A DNA stretch of 54,159 nt. Origin: Ettlia oleoabundans (taxonomy: Eukaryota; Chlorophyta; Chlorophyceae; Chlamydomonadales). The notes under the pieces were generated by a model that did not search any database, was not told where the DNA came from, and saw nothing but the letters and a program-made list of their open reading frames with translations. Location of the stretch: the NCBI GenBank assembly GCA_019693395.1, contig JAAMXP010001972.1, forward strand, positions 17,856 through 72,014, written 5' to 3'. Made by a program: the position numbers and the translations under genes. Shown in pieces: positions 10,689 to 22,702 of the stretch; the stretch's first letter is position 1, and every line of letters starts with the position of its first letter.

Positions 10689-11403
10689 TCACGCGGGTGG
10701 CGGAGCTTTGGTGAAGAAGGACAGCAGCCAGACTCCCCACTTGAGTATGCGCTGGAACTTGGACAGGAAGCCTAAGATGTACCTGTGAGCATGCAGGCAG
10801 GCATTGAGGTGCTTGTGTACAGGCAGGCAAAGTGTGGACTGGGATGAGGGCTTCCTATAGACCATGCCGCTCGACATCGGTCAAAGCAAAGTTTGATATT
10901 CTGACGTTTCCTGCCTGTTCTGTGACCTGCTGCCACTCGCGCACTTTAGCAATCTGTTGGCGCTAACTTACCAGTTGACATACTTCCAGAACGCCCACAC
11001 CAAAACCGGGCTGGACCACACAACGAGACGGTAGCCTAAGTGCGCCATTGGCACAGCCGCTTTCCAGGCCGCCTTTGCCAGTGCCACCTGCGGGGGGTAA
11101 GGAGAATATCCCCTGTCTATGCGCCAATCCCGAAGCTTCCCTGTCCGATACCCTTTGTAACTTTCAGGGAAAAGAACGTCTGTACTGAGCCCCCAACCTC
11201 ACCATCAGCATTGCAGGCGGTTGAAGCACCCCTGGCAGCCAGCGGGTGGCGCCCTCCAGCGCGGCTCTGCTGGTGTCCATGTTTGGCACGGGGATGGGCT
11301 CTCTCGTGGCTGCTGCAGCTGCTTCTGATAGCGGAGAGGCTGGCGGCTGGGCCGCTTGCTGCCCGCCTTGGCTTTGCACGTGGCCGGCGCTGCGTTTGGA
11401 CAT
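10689..11403 (-). CDS. Small Trp-rich membrane protein, function unknown
   Basis: Three exons on the minus strand: 11403-11203, 11087-10972, 10782-10689; 136 aa with a TGA stop. All junctions have GT-AG borders and correct phase. The first 65 residues are polar and low complexity (many Gln, Ala, Ser), ending WLPGVLQPPAMLM. From residue 86 the protein is hydrophobic and aromatic: GYRLVVWSSPVLVWAFWKYV, then WYILGFLSKF and ILKWGVWLLSFFTK. This gives one or two likely membrane segments with six Trp between residues 91 and 124. It ends in a Pro-rich tail (KAPPPA). I do not recognise the family. The final codons ending GCGTGA also resemble a donor (GC|GTGAGT), so a further exon cannot be excluded, but no in-frame continuation at a plausible intron length was found. 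Confidence 0.68.
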
Positions 11404-12476
11404 CTCGGCGAATGTGCAAAAGCGCTTGGTTAAGATATATCACGACAAATCAGAGGACCTCCTGTTCAGTCCTCCAGGAATCCACTATGAGGAGCTGCTA
11501 AGCGCGCTGCGCTGAGTTGGCCAGCATCCGACCACCTGCCAGGACACCCTTGCAAACTCCACCCCTTTTCCTGCCCTCAAATCCTCTGCTTGGCATATCT
11601 CCAAATTACACATGGCGCAGGAACAGACCTGCTAGACATTTGGGGCAATGGGTGTGGGAGTCCAGGCAAAGATCGTGGACGGGAGTAGAGCGGGGACCAA
11701 AACGTCAGGTGGGATCAAGTGTTACACCAGTCGCAAGGCAACTAAAAGACAAATGCGTGAGAGAAGTTGACTGTTGCTCTCAGCTTGAAGACGGATGGGG
11801 CAAGTGCCTTGACTCTGGGGCAGCAGAGGCTGCAATAGCGCGGCATGCCGCAGTGCTGGCACTCCCCTTCGCAGCATGCTGTGATTCCGCAATTCAATGG
11901 AATGGGATAGGTTGGTCAATGCCACCTGCTGCCTATTGCAAAAATTGCAGATGGCTGCTGATTGCCGTACTGCGTACCCGTTACAGCTCGGCGTAGCCCA
12001 AGCTGGCGCTGCCGTAGCTGCCACACGAGCAGCAGTGGCGTCAAGGGGTTTGAAGCAATGATACAATGATGTGCTGCTACAATTGTAGTTTGTGACCGCT
12101 GCCACACCCTGCTGCTACCTGTCGATTGTTGATGCTGCTGCAGCTGCTACCTGTTGATTGTTGATGCTGCTGCAGCTGCTCCCTGTGCTACGGTGGTCAG
12201 CAAGCCGAAGCAGCTGGCAGCTTAGCAGCTGCTTGCTCCGGTGTTACCTGCCTGATTTGTCTACCTACTGTCATCTAGGGTGCTGTACTGCGTTCAGCTG
12301 TGAGGGCCGCTAAAGCCTCAGCTGACGAGGGAATACTGCGCAAAACAGGACCTGCTTATGTCCAGTCCAGGCCCGGGCAGGCACCCCCGTGCTGCTTGCA
12401 CCCCTGGTCCGGCAAGGGTGCAGCGAACAACCAAATCTGGAGCCGCGACCCGGGGGGCTGGCAAGGGGGCCGCCCG
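11404..12476. other. Intergenic region upstream of the small membrane protein gene and downstream of the HAD gene
   Basis: About 1.07 kb. It must hold the 5' region of the gene starting at 11403 and the 3' UTR of the HAD gene ending at 12477. A minus-strand TGTAA lies at 11981-11985. A 32-bp tandem repeat lies at 12111-12186. No other gene was recognised; open frames here lack splice or homology support. Confidence 0.5.
12111..12186. repeat. Tandem repeat, 32-bp unit
   Basis: Two units of 32 bp (12111-12142 and 12143-12174) differ at one base (gtcgattg versus gttgattg). A third unit begins at 12175 and diverges after about 12 bases. The unit contains a CTGCTGCAGCTGCT core. Confidence 0.85.
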
Positions 12477-14918
12477 CTATGCCACCCGCTGTGCTGCTAG
12501 AACGCCGAGCACCTGCTCCACCTCAGCCCAATCCCGCACCCTGCAGCGCAGCACAACCGGCATTGCGCCGAGCCATCAGATGAATGATGGGCGTTGTGCA
12601 AACCCTTCCACCGCGAGCGGTCCGCACTTGCAGTTCATAACGGCCGCAGGATTGTCAGACCTTGCAACATGTGCAATGCAAAGCAGGTTTGGCTTGCCCA
12701 GCAGGCACGACACAGCACCCAGCGTGCGCAGCACAGCACCCACCGCGTGATACGGTCGTGAACTGGTCCCTCTGGTGTCTTGCTCCAGGGATATGCGTGA
12801 TCCCAGTCATATAACAGCACGTGGATGCCTGCCTCAGCACACTCCACAGCATAGGCGGGGTTGTCGTCAATCAGGACCTGTGCGCCAATGGCTCTGCGCA
12901 GAGAACTAGAGAGCGAGAAAGGTTGAGTTATTATCTCACCAAATGATTTGCTTGCTACTGCTGGATTGCTGTACCAGGTGCCAGCCAGTGCTGGCAAGCC
13001 GGAATCAAGGACGGTTCGACATGTGTTCAGCATAGACAGCTGCACTTGACAGGGCTGCAACAAGCAGCACACAGGCCGCCGCTTGCCACGTGCGCCTGCC
13101 CCTCACCACCTCCACCCCACCTGCAGATCTCGCTCTTCTTCTTCGAGGTGCCCTCCAGCGCAAAGTGGTTTCCAAAATGCACCTCGGAGAAGACCTGCAG
13201 TACAGGCGGCAGGCATGGGAGTCGTATGGTCACCAGCGGCCGTGGGCCTGGGTGATAAGGCATGCACCATGTAAATGGTTGTAAAGCACACCAGAAAACT
13301 CAACAACGCATCACCCGACAGCCCTGCGCCCTCGAACCTGTGCAGATCCACCCTCATCCTGACCCACATCCTGAGGCCCCTGCCCAGCCACCCACCTGCG
13401 GGAAGTGCCGCTCCAGCCAGTTCAGGGTGGGCACCTGGATGACATGCTGCCGAGATGTGACTACCATCAGGTCGCATGCACCGCGCAGCCGCAGCAGGGC
13501 GTCGTAGGCACCTGCAGAGACATGGCAACACAAGACGGGCATGAGCAGGGGCAGAAGCCGGGCATGGTGCCCGACCACGGAAAGCTGGCTCCTACTGTCT
13601 TTGAAGAGACTGATGAAGCGGTGCAACGTGCGTGGAAGGCGAGATAGAAACAGTGCACCCTCCATGCCTTGAAGGGAGGGCACTTGGGCCAGCCAAGTCC
13701 GTTGCTGCTGCCAGGCAGCTCTTAGTCCACGCAGGGCTTTTGGTGAAGCCAAACTCTAGGCCCAAGGCCCATTGCGGCCCACCACCCAATCACCTGGTAT
13801 GGCCTCTATGCCTGCTGCAAAGTGCCTGCTCTTAAAGAATTCGTGCACCTTGTGGTTGCTCTCGTCCTGCGCACACCCCCAGATCTGCAGGGCGTGCAGC
13901 GGAAGGGCCAGGGGCATGGGGAGAGCAATGAGATGCCTAGGCACTGACGCTGCCTGAAGAAAGGCCTGTGCAGCTCCAGCAGCACCAGCAGCCTGCAGCA
14001 GCAGCGGCAGAGGCCGACTGCAGCATATTGCAGGCTGTAGGACTTCGCTACACCCCGCAGCCAGCTCCACAACCTCTAGTCAGGCACACGCTGACAGCAG
14101 CAGCACCATGCAATGCTCAGTCAACTATCCAGCACAGCACTCCCTGAATACCACCAGATCCAACAGCATCGCGGAGCAGCATAGGGCCCTTGCACAGCAA
14201 TGAGCTTGACAAAGGTGGAGACAGATGTAACTTCTGCACAGGCCTTACCTTCGCAAAATCATAGATCCAGTAGTCTGAGACGTCGTACCGCATGCCGTAA
14301 GCCTCATGGCAGAACTGGTTCAAGCTGTGTAGGAAGCGACCCAGCACTGCAAGGGAGGAAGCAGCAGTAGGCAGAGCGGTTGGGAGATGCCCCTCTTTCA
14401 GCATTCAGCAGCACCTTGGTTAATGCGAGCCGGTTCATGGAGTGATCTGGCAGGAACATTGACCAGGGCATGACGGCGATGTGGTGGCAGGCTAGCCGGT
14501 TTTTAAACGGGTGCTTTAGGACACCCCCAGGAAGTAGCAGGGGCACTGTTGTTAGCCTCCCGCCCATCGCAGCAAAGCTTGGTCTGCCTTGCCAGCAGCC
14601 CTCGCTCGGCGCACCTTCGTCCACATCTACTGCCACACGCAGCCTCAATTCCCTGCCGCAGCTGCTGGTGATTATGCTGCTGCTGCCTGCGCTGCCGCCT
14701 TGCAAGAGGGTCGCCCGCTCTGCGGCAGCGGTTCCTACCGCCGCTGCAGGCTCAACAGCCGGCTCCCCGCTGCGGCGCTGCAAACGCCGACATAGCTGGC
14801 TACTGCTGGTCTCTTGCCGTAGGGAAGCCGCCGGGGGCCGCGCTAAGCGTTTAGGCAGCTGGCGGAGATGGGCCCGCCTGCAGCTCAGGGCCCAATGCGA
14901 GCACGAGGCGCATTCCAT
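12477..14918 (-). CDS. HAD-superfamily phosphatase-like protein
   Basis: Seven exons on the minus strand: 14918-14615, 14346-14249, 13884-13794, 13511-13396, 13194-13121, 12893-12744, 12540-12477; 298 aa. All four HAD motifs are visible: motif I DVDEVLG with nucleophile Asp98 and Asp100, motif II VVTSRQ (Thr183), motif III in EGTSKKKSEICR (a Lys at 221-223), motif IV VLIDDNPAY (Asp237, Asp238). Motif I is split by intron 1. The layout, with a small helical cap holding WIYDFAK and SRHFAAGIEAIPG, resembles nucleotidase-like HAD proteins of plants and algae, so hydrolysis of a phosphorylated small molecule is likely; the substrate is unknown. Residues 1-90 are Arg/Ala/Ser-rich and may be a transit peptide. 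It is head-to-head with the ankyrin gene. Confidence 0.88.
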
Positions 14919-15189
14919 GGTGGAGCAGAAATGGCAAGAACGACTGCACTATCAGGGCCGATTGAACCGCGTTTTGGTCCTCCAGCAGGCACGCCGGTTT
15001 TTTTGGTCCCTGGATGTGTTCCAGTGGGTCTTCTTGTCTTCGTAATTCGCCCTTACCTTGCCAGAAACACTCTGATCCTTCCGATACGCGCCTGGGGCGA
15101 GTGGGTCCCTCTGCGGCGACGTCATGACATCATGACAATGCCCCACCCCCGACACAACCTCCAGTTGCGAATGAACCCAGTTTGACCCC
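14919..15189. promoter_or_regulatory. Shared divergent 5' region of the HAD and ankyrin genes
   Basis: Only 271 bases separate the two start codons, so the core promoters must overlap or adjoin. It contains an ATGACATCATGACA-type palindrome-rich stretch near 15121-15136 (gtcatgacatcatgac). Function is inferred from layout. Confidence 0.4.
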
Positions 15190-16483
15190 ATGGCAGGCGC
15201 GGCGCCTCCCGCCCCCACGATTCTGTCTGCGGCCATACTAAAGGCAGCAGACAGCGGCGACGCAGCCGCCACGCTGGCCCTGTATGACCAGGAGGGCTAT
15301 GCCAGTATCGACACACGCTCATTGTTCCAATCAACGCTGCTGCACACAGCAGCGAAGCGTGGTCACGTCGAATTAACACGGCAGCTGCTCGCGCGGGAGG
15401 CAAATTTAAACACTCTGGACTACGGAGGCATGCGGCGGTCCCCGCTGCACTGGGCATGCCACGGAGGTCATGTGGGTGTGGTGGAGCTGTTGCTGGAAGC
15501 AGGTGCAGACACCACGGTGGGTGGATATGTGAGTAGCTGCTAGCGCTGCTCTTTGTCCCGTGCTCCTGCCTGCGTTGAGCTGCTCACCTTTGCTGGCTCA
15601 GCGTTTTTCTTTGCTCGATGACGAACAAGACGCATCCTGAGTGACTCAGTGAGGGTTCAAAACTATAACTGCTGAGGGCACGATTCTGCTGTGGCACATA
15701 TACATGCCAGCCTGCAGATTTTGTTGTGTTCTGCCTGTTCTTGCCCTTTGCCCGCCTGCGTTGCACTCCCGATGGCCACGCTTGGCATATAATCGACTGC
15801 CTAGCTTCTTGCTGCGACATTTGCCTGCCTGGTACTCCAATCTGCACATCCACAGGCGATGCTGCCAGTTACCTGGCTTGAGCCTGCTGCCCTCCTTGCC
15901 CGTCCATGTACCTGGCTGCCCCTGGGCTGTAGGCGGATGGGCGTTCCTGGAGCAAGCTGGTGCAGGGCCAGCGCTGCGGCAACCTGATTCCACAGAACCA
16001 GCCTGTGGAGTCAGTTGAGAGCATGTGCCGCACAAACGCAGTAAGGTGGGTATGCAGGCTGAGGACTGCTGGCACCCCTTGCTGGTGCGCAGTCTGGCGC
16101 ATGGGCTATGACCTCTTTGTGCTGGCAGATGCACGCCAGGGCAGCTGAAGAGAGCCATGCTGCCCTGCTTGGGCTGTGCAGTTGAAGTGTGCTGAGGTTT
16201 TTGTTGAGCGCCTTTTTTAAAATTGGCTGTGTTCCCTGTTGTATCCAGGCTAGCACTCACTCGGCCCGAGTGGCACCCTGGAATACACGCGATGTGGCCT
16301 CAGCGCTTTAAGGACACTGCACAAGTGATGCTGCTGGCGTGCAGCTGCGCCCGCGATTGTGGCACCGAGCAGTGTGGCGAAGCAGGCTTAAGCAGCCGTG
16401 GTGGCGGGGGTCTGCCGCTCAGCCGAGACGCTGTGCTGGAGGTGTTGCGGCTGGCAGCCTACCCCATCTCAGTCTGGATGTGA
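15190..16483 (+). CDS. Short ankyrin-repeat protein
   Basis: Exon 1 (15190-15516) encodes about 109 residues with two ankyrin repeats: STLLHTAAKRGHVELTRQLL and SPLHWACHGGHVGVVELLLE. The last exon (16249-16483) encodes a conserved-looking C-terminus, RPEWHPGIHAMWPQRFK and LEVLRLAAYPISVWM, typical of small plant and algal ankyrin proteins (a WP motif plus a C-terminal box). A connecting exon at 16129-16175 (MHARAAEESHAALLG) joins both in frame and gives 202 aa, but its donor is weak and this join is tentative. Exon 1 may instead end at 15528, where a GTGAGT donor follows. Ankyrin repeats mediate protein binding; the partner is unknown. Confidence 0.7.
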
Positions 16484-16502
16484 TGCTGGGCACATACACT
16501 TG

Positions 16503-16507
16503 TGTAA
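16503..16507 (+). terminator. TGTAA polyadenylation motif of the ankyrin gene
   Basis: TGTAA begins 20 nt after the TGA stop at 16481-16483. A second copy lies near 16682. This is the chlorophyte poly(A) signal. Confidence 0.5.
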
Positions 16508-17630
16508 AATGACATGTACCTGCCATCATTGTGCTGCACCCAGTGTACATCCTATGAATGTGCTGCACCCACAATATCGGTTTGCGTCTTGGTGGCTCCC
16601 TGTTGGCACGCGAGTTCCTGCCCACGGTGCTCTTCATTAATTCTGTATTTGCTTCGTCCTGCTGTTGTACAACATTTCCTCTGTAAGGATAGCCTCAGTT
16701 GCCCAGAAAATAGCGTGAAAGGATTGAGCGCAGTGCAGTTGCTGCAAGCGCCGCCTGCCTGCCGCTGAGCCAACGCCTGCTGCTGCTGCTGCGGCTTCTG
16801 ACCGTGCTGCTCCGGGCCACAGTCCCCCTCGGTTGCTACAGCGTGGTTTCAAGAGCTCAAAAACTATGCCGCGGAAGCGGAACCCTTGCACGGCCCATGA
16901 AACGAGCCTTCCTCCAGCGCATGCCCCATGGTGGCACTTTCCGCGTCTCTGCACGGTTGCTCTGCTCTTTTACGACAGTTGATTGCTTACTGTCTTTGAT
17001 CTCAAACGCCGGCGCTCCTTGAGAGCAGCAGATGACGGATTGACGTGCCGGGTTGGAGGACACCGCGCGGGCGGAGGCCTGGCGCTTGTATAGCACGGGA
17101 ACCGTGGCTTGACACGCAACAGAAGGAGGGGCTTGGCGAGTGGCCGGCCGCCAGGTGCGGGTTGCCGTCTTGTGCTCGCCTGCTGCTGCAGCCCTGCGTA
17201 AGGCTTTGGAACAACCGCTATAGGAGAGCTGCAGGGCTACGCACCGGCGCTGGTTCGCCGTGTGCTGCCTTTTGCGTCTGGCTCACGCGGCCCTGTTCCT
17301 TGGCCCTGCCCTCTGTCTGAAAATGCCACTGCGTTTGCATTACAACCGGTAGTTTGGAGCTGCAGTGCTAGCGCATCTGCTTGCACTCGCTTCTGGGTGC
17401 TGCAGCCAGCGGCAGTCGATCAGCCTGGCACAGGAGGCGCCCTTGGAACGTGCTGCGAAAGCCGGCAGCGGGCGCGCGAATGGCTGACCAAGCGCTCAGC
17501 TTGCTGTCCTTCCGCCTGCCGGCTGCCGCCATCCTTCCCCTGCAGCGGCCAACGGTGCCGCTGCTCTCAGCCTTCTGCCTGAGTCGGCTGCCCCTTCCCA
17601 TCTGCCCTGGTTTCTCACCACGCAGATTCC
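16508..17630. other. Intergenic region and 5' region of the Tudor-like gene
   Basis: About 1.1 kb. It contains the ankyrin gene 3' UTR and the upstream region of the next plus-strand gene. Frames open through 17381-17630 in the frame of the next gene's exon 2 are not supported as coding, because that frame differs from the frame of exon 1. No other gene was recognised. Confidence 0.45.
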
Positions 17631-20600
17631 ATGACCAGTACTTCAAAGGCGAAGGGTGCAGCTCTGGTCAACGCGAAAATGGCGAGGTCCGCCCCCGGCG
17701 ACGGGGCGGCAAGCACAGGTGCGCCACCTCCCAGGCTTCTAGTGTGGGTGTTGCCGTGCCACACTATGCGAGACTGTCACTGTGCGACACCCTGCAGCTG
17801 GTTTGCCTGTGGTTTTTCTCCAAGAGTGATAAGCTGTATCTGCTATCGTGTTGCCCTGCTGCTGCAGAGCCGGGTGCAAGCAGGTCGTCACAAGCCCCGC
17901 ACCGCAACGGCACCACAGGCACAAAACTCATGCCTGCTGAGAATGGCAGGCCTGCTCTCAAGTCAGGGGCGGAAGAGGCCGTGGATATTGGAGCAGCGGG
18001 TGCAGCAGCAGCCGCTGCTGTGCCTGCAGAGGAGCTGCTGTCTGATGAAGAAGTGGCGTGGCGGCTGCACCAGGAGCTCAACGCTCGGTCACCAATGCTG
18101 CGCACGCGTTCCCGTAAGCCGTCTGACGCAGAGGTAGGTGCTGCACCATCGAGCAGCGGCGACAGGCAGGCAGCTGCGGCAGGGAGGGGCAATCTTAGTG
18201 CGGCAGAGCCGTCGCCGGCCAGCAGCAGCGAGAAGCGGCATGAGAACACTGTTGGCAAGGACGGGCAGCAGCAGACGCTTCCTGATGCGGATGCCTTGCC
18301 GCGCAAAAAGCCCGTCAAGCCGCAGCATGGTGGCAAGCTTGGCAAAGGAAAGCCGGTGGCTGAGGCGGGAGTAGCAGCTGCAGCGCCTGCTGGCAAGGAG
18401 GATGTAGGTGCTGATCCTGCTTCGCAAGTAGCAGCGGCACCTTCGGCAGCCGCTGCTGCTGTCGCCTCTGCTGCTGTGGCTGCTGTGATCAAGGCAGAAA
18501 GGATTGAACAGCAAGCGCAGCAGCCTCCACCCGGGCAAGCAGACAGTAAGCCCGCAGCTGGCGCATCTCAGCAGGGCCCCGGCCACGCCCCTGCTGCTCC
18601 CGCAGCTTCGCCAAAGCCTGCCAAGGGCAAGCAGTCAGCCGTGGCAGTTGTTGGCAGCCAGTTAGATGAAGCAGTGGGAAAAGCAGAGAAGCCGGCTGGC
18701 AAGTCTGAAAAAGCAGCAGCCAAAGCAGGCAAACTAGACAGGGCAGCAGAAAAGCCAGGCAAGGCGGTGGGCAAACCTTCTACAAATGGAGCAGCAGCGG
18801 CGACGATAGGTGGCCCAGCTGGCAAGGCGACCAAGCCGCAGAAAATCCCGCGGCTGCCCATGGTGCGTCATGCGCGCAAGTGGTATCGCTGCCGAGTGCT
18901 TAAGGATGCTGGCGACAAAGTGCTGATGGGTGAGTGGCTTACGTAAACCGGTAACGCTGATGTTTGTCAGTGCGGCAGCCGCAGCTGCTGGGATGTTATG
19001 AATGTTACGTTACGTGTGCCCCAAATGCCTTGGTTAGTCTGCCAGTTGCAGTTGCCAAGGTTTGCCAAGCAGCTGCAGCAATGCTTTCCTGTTGGGTCAT
19101 GCCTGTTTCCCCTTGGTTGCCTGCTTTGCCGGAGTTGCTTGGTGCTCAGCACCCTCCCTTCTGTATACGTTTCGCAGAGTTCTCGGGCATGGAATCTGAG
19201 ATTCCTTCAGCTTGGATCCCGCGAGATTCGGACCGCATCTGGCGCGGCTCCTACAAGGGCAAGGTGGGGCGCTGGCGTCACAGGGAGGCTTTGAATTGAT
19301 GGGTCGTTGAGAGTCATGGAATGGTAATGTAACGTGCTTCAATAGGTGTCTGTCAGTCACCCACACCTTCCTAGAGACAACTTGCTGCTGTCCCTTCTTG
19401 GACGTTGCCTCACTGTGCTACTGCTGCCGCCTGACCTGCCGCCAAGCAGGATTGGAAGTATCTGGGCGATGGAGCCTGGGCACCAAAAGGCAAAGCGGCC
19501 CTTGGAAACGGCAGCGCGGCAGGAAAGAAGGGTGGCCGTGGCGGCAGCCGACCGCGCGGCAGCAGCGCCAGTGCTTCGGTCAGCCGGGAGGATGGGGTCG
19601 GTAGCTCTGCTGTGGGGAGCAGGCAGCATGAGGATGGAGAGGAGGAAGAGGAGATGGAGGAAGGTGACGAGACGGCAGAGTCGCAGCAGCCGCAGCCTCA
19701 GGCTGGCGCAGTCGATGCTGCTGCGGCTGTAGCCAAGGACACGCAGCAGGGTCCGGCTGCTGGTCAGAAGCGCTCAGCTGCACATGCGGGCCTGGCTGAC
19801 TCGCCTGCTGTTACGATGAGTCAGGCCCCCACGGGCTCGGCAGCGGAAGGCGCCACGCTGGAAGGTGAGGCGGGCACAGAGGCAGCAGCGCCGGCGAAGA
19901 AGAAGGGCCGCGCCCGCAATGGCCGCAAACGACTGGACCCTATTGTTCGAGAAGCGTTGCGGGCAGTTGAACAAGGTGGGTCGCGAAATGACGATTGAAT
20001 GTATGTTGTTTCTTGCCAGTGGAAGCGCTTCATGAGTTGTTGAATGTCTGCTAGCCTCTTTTGTGGGTTCTGTGGGTTCCTCTCTCTCTAAAATGGTGCT
20101 GGCAGCAATCTCTCGTGGGCCAATGGGATTGAGAGCTGGCTCTGTGCCGCCTCTTATGTGCGCTGCAGCACAAGCCGAGTCAGAGGGCGAGGATGAGGGG
20201 GAGGAAGCAGCTGCAGCTAAGCCCCCTCCAGCTGCAGAAGCAAAGGCTGAGCCGGCAGCGACTGCTGCGCCGCCTGCAGCAGGAGCAGGCGTTGCTGTCA
20301 CACCTGAGCGCGGCCCTGGCACTGGCCCCGCAAAGCGGCAGCAGGACCAGGAGCAGGCGGCGGCAGGGCAGCTGCAGCAGCCAGGCAACACCCCCACGCC
20401 TGAGACGCCGCTAACCAAGCTGGCGACTCGCCCTTCAACTACACCGGGCATGCAGCCCATGAGCCCTGGAGCTGCGGTCGCAGCAGCCCTTGCCAGCCCC
20501 CTGGCAGGTGGCACAGAAGCTTTGCTGCCTGGCAGCCCACGTGGCGGTGGTGGCGCCAGGCGCACTGCCATGTCAGCGGCCGCGACACAGGAGCAGCAGC

Positions 20601-22702
20601 CGCCGCTGAGCCCGCGTGGCAGCAAGCGTGGTGGGATGGCGACAGCTTTCGACCTGCCGGTTAGCCCACGCGCTGGTGGTCAGCGTGGAAGCAGCAAGGC
20701 AAGGGCGCGGGGCGGCAGCTCAGAAGAAGATGAGGAGGCGGAGGTGGGAGATGCGCAGCCCGCCAAGGCTGCGCGCGGTGGCGGTGGCGGTCGTCGGCGG
20801 CGGCGCCAGGCGCCTTCTGACTCCACCACCTCCGACTCTGAAGCGGAGGCAGGGGACGAGGATCACAGCAGCGGTGCTGCCAGTGACTCTGCGGAGGATG
20901 TCGTGAGGCAGCGCCCACGCCGCGCGGCCAAAAAGGCAGCGCTGTTCACTCACGCAGACTATGCGTTCGATGACGAGGCGCCAGATCAGCAGCTGGTGCT
21001 ACCGCCGGCGCCAGCTGGCGCAGCCTTTGTGGCCACTTCAATGGAGGCCCTCGCAGCCTTTGTGCAGCCTCCTGCAGCAGCAGGTGGTGGCGCCGCAGCA
21101 GCGGCAGGCGCCGTCGGTGCTGCTGCTGTTGCCGCTTGCCCTCCTGTGCCTGCGCGTCGACGACGCAAGCCTGTGGTCTCCAAGGCGGCCCCCACAGGTG
21201 CGTTGCTTTCCATAAAAAGCACCTTGTTTATGACTCTTCTATACATGAGCGAACTGCTTTGCCTATTCCTTCTGCCTATGGTGACAGCTCGTCTTGTTCA
21301 TGTTTTAAGCTGCTCATGTTTTAAGCTGCTCAAATGAGCTCCACTGCTGTTGCGGCCAGGATTATCACTCAATCAACCGCTATTATGCTTGCTTGCTCGC
21401 TGTGAAATGATGCAGACGTGGCGGTTCCAGCCTCGGAGCCAGCGCCAGAACCTGTGGTGCACATGGACCCCAATGCGTACCTTGCTTTCTTGGACCAGCT
21501 TCCCGCCTCGCCACGGGCCGGGGCGGCACCCCAGCGTGGCGCTGCCGCAGCTCAGGACAGCGAGGATGCTGACGAGGATTACGTGCCGCCCGCCTCAGCC
21601 CGGGATAAGGACAGAGACAGGGAGCACCACTCCAAGGAGCACGGCCACTCAAACCGGCATGGCAGCCACCACGGCAGCGGTGCACACCGTGGCGGCGGCA
21701 TGAATGGACGGAGGCGCGGCATGATGGGCGCGCTGGGTGTGTCGGGTGGACGTGTGCACAAGCACGAGCAGCAGGTGGCGCAGCACCAGCGGCACTATTA
21801 TCATCAGCACTCAGATGACGATGAGATGGAGGATGGCCTGGCTGAGCTGCCCCAGGGCCTGCCCAAAGGGGGCCATGGCAGCAGCAGCTTGATGGGGCGC
21901 AGCCAGTCCGCCACCGCCAACATGCAGCACCCTGCAGGATACCACACCAGCAACGGTGGGTCTGGCGATCGCCACCTCAACGGCAGCAGTGCTGCGCACC
22001 ATCGCAGTCTAAGCAGCCCGGCACGCACCACTGGCGCCAGTCTGGGTGGCCTGATCACCGCAACCAAGCTATTTGGCCCCATCCTTGGCGCGCTGGGCGG
22101 CCCGGCCGGCGCAGCGCACCCCGCCACAGCCGCTGCTGCTGCCAGCAGCATTGCAGCCGATGCGAATGGCAGTGGTGTGGGTTCAGGGGGCCTGCATGCC
22201 AGCCCCTCCAAGCGGCACCTGTTTGGCGCCGCACGGAGCGGCGGCAGCACCTCCACCTCCTTCAACCCCTCCTCTCTTAATGGCTTCTCCAGTGGCACAG
22301 CCCGGCCCAGGTGAGCAGCACAACTTATCAAGCCTGCCTCTCCGGAAGGCGCAGGTTGATCTTTGCCAGGCTGCCGTGCTTTTGATCGGCTGCTTTGCCT
22401 GCCTGTGCAGCACCTGGCAGTTTGCGCACTTTTAAGATGGTAGTGAGCCTACGCTTTGTTGTTGGTTGCTGTTACCAGCAGTTCATATTTAAACCCTGCT
22501 CACCGCTCCTTTCCCTTTGCCTGGGCCCTGCATTGAAACCTGCAGCCTGCTGGCCCTGAAGGACGAGCTGTTTGTGGGCGCCAGCTTCAACGCATCCAAC
22601 GGCAGCCACAGCAGCAGCGTCGCGCTGCCCTCTTCTGCCAGCTCAGCATCGACAGTGCTGGGTGGCGGTGCCGTCCGCGCTCCGGTGCCGCTGTTCTGCT
22701 AA
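17631..22702 (+). CDS. Large, mostly disordered protein with a Tudor-like module (probable chromatin protein)
   Basis: Seven exons: 17631-17718, 17868-18929, 19178-19263, 19450-19975, 20169-21197, 21416-22310, 22546-22702; 1280 aa, every junction in frame. A short helical motif LLSDEEVAWRLHQELN (about 86-101) is followed by basic residues. The only clear fold is at about 366-425: KWYRCRVLKDAGDKVLM, EFSGMESEIPSAWIPRDSD, RIWRGSYKGKDWKYLGDGAW. This pattern of short strands with aromatic residues resembles Tudor/agenet-type reader domains. The rest is low complexity: Ala/Lys/Gly, acidic runs (GEEEEEMEEGDE, SEGEDEGEE), basic clusters (GGRRRRRQAP, ARRRRKPVV), His-rich stretches around exon 6 and repeated S-P-R motifs. 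Many basic clusters suggest nuclear location. A role in chromatin or transcription is inferred, not shown. Confidence 0.85.

Noticed and set aside
17381..17867. Long upstream extension of the Tudor-like gene exon 2 frame
   Set aside because: ATG 17631 in another frame joins exon 2 through a good GT-AG intron; the extension shows no protein-like pattern.
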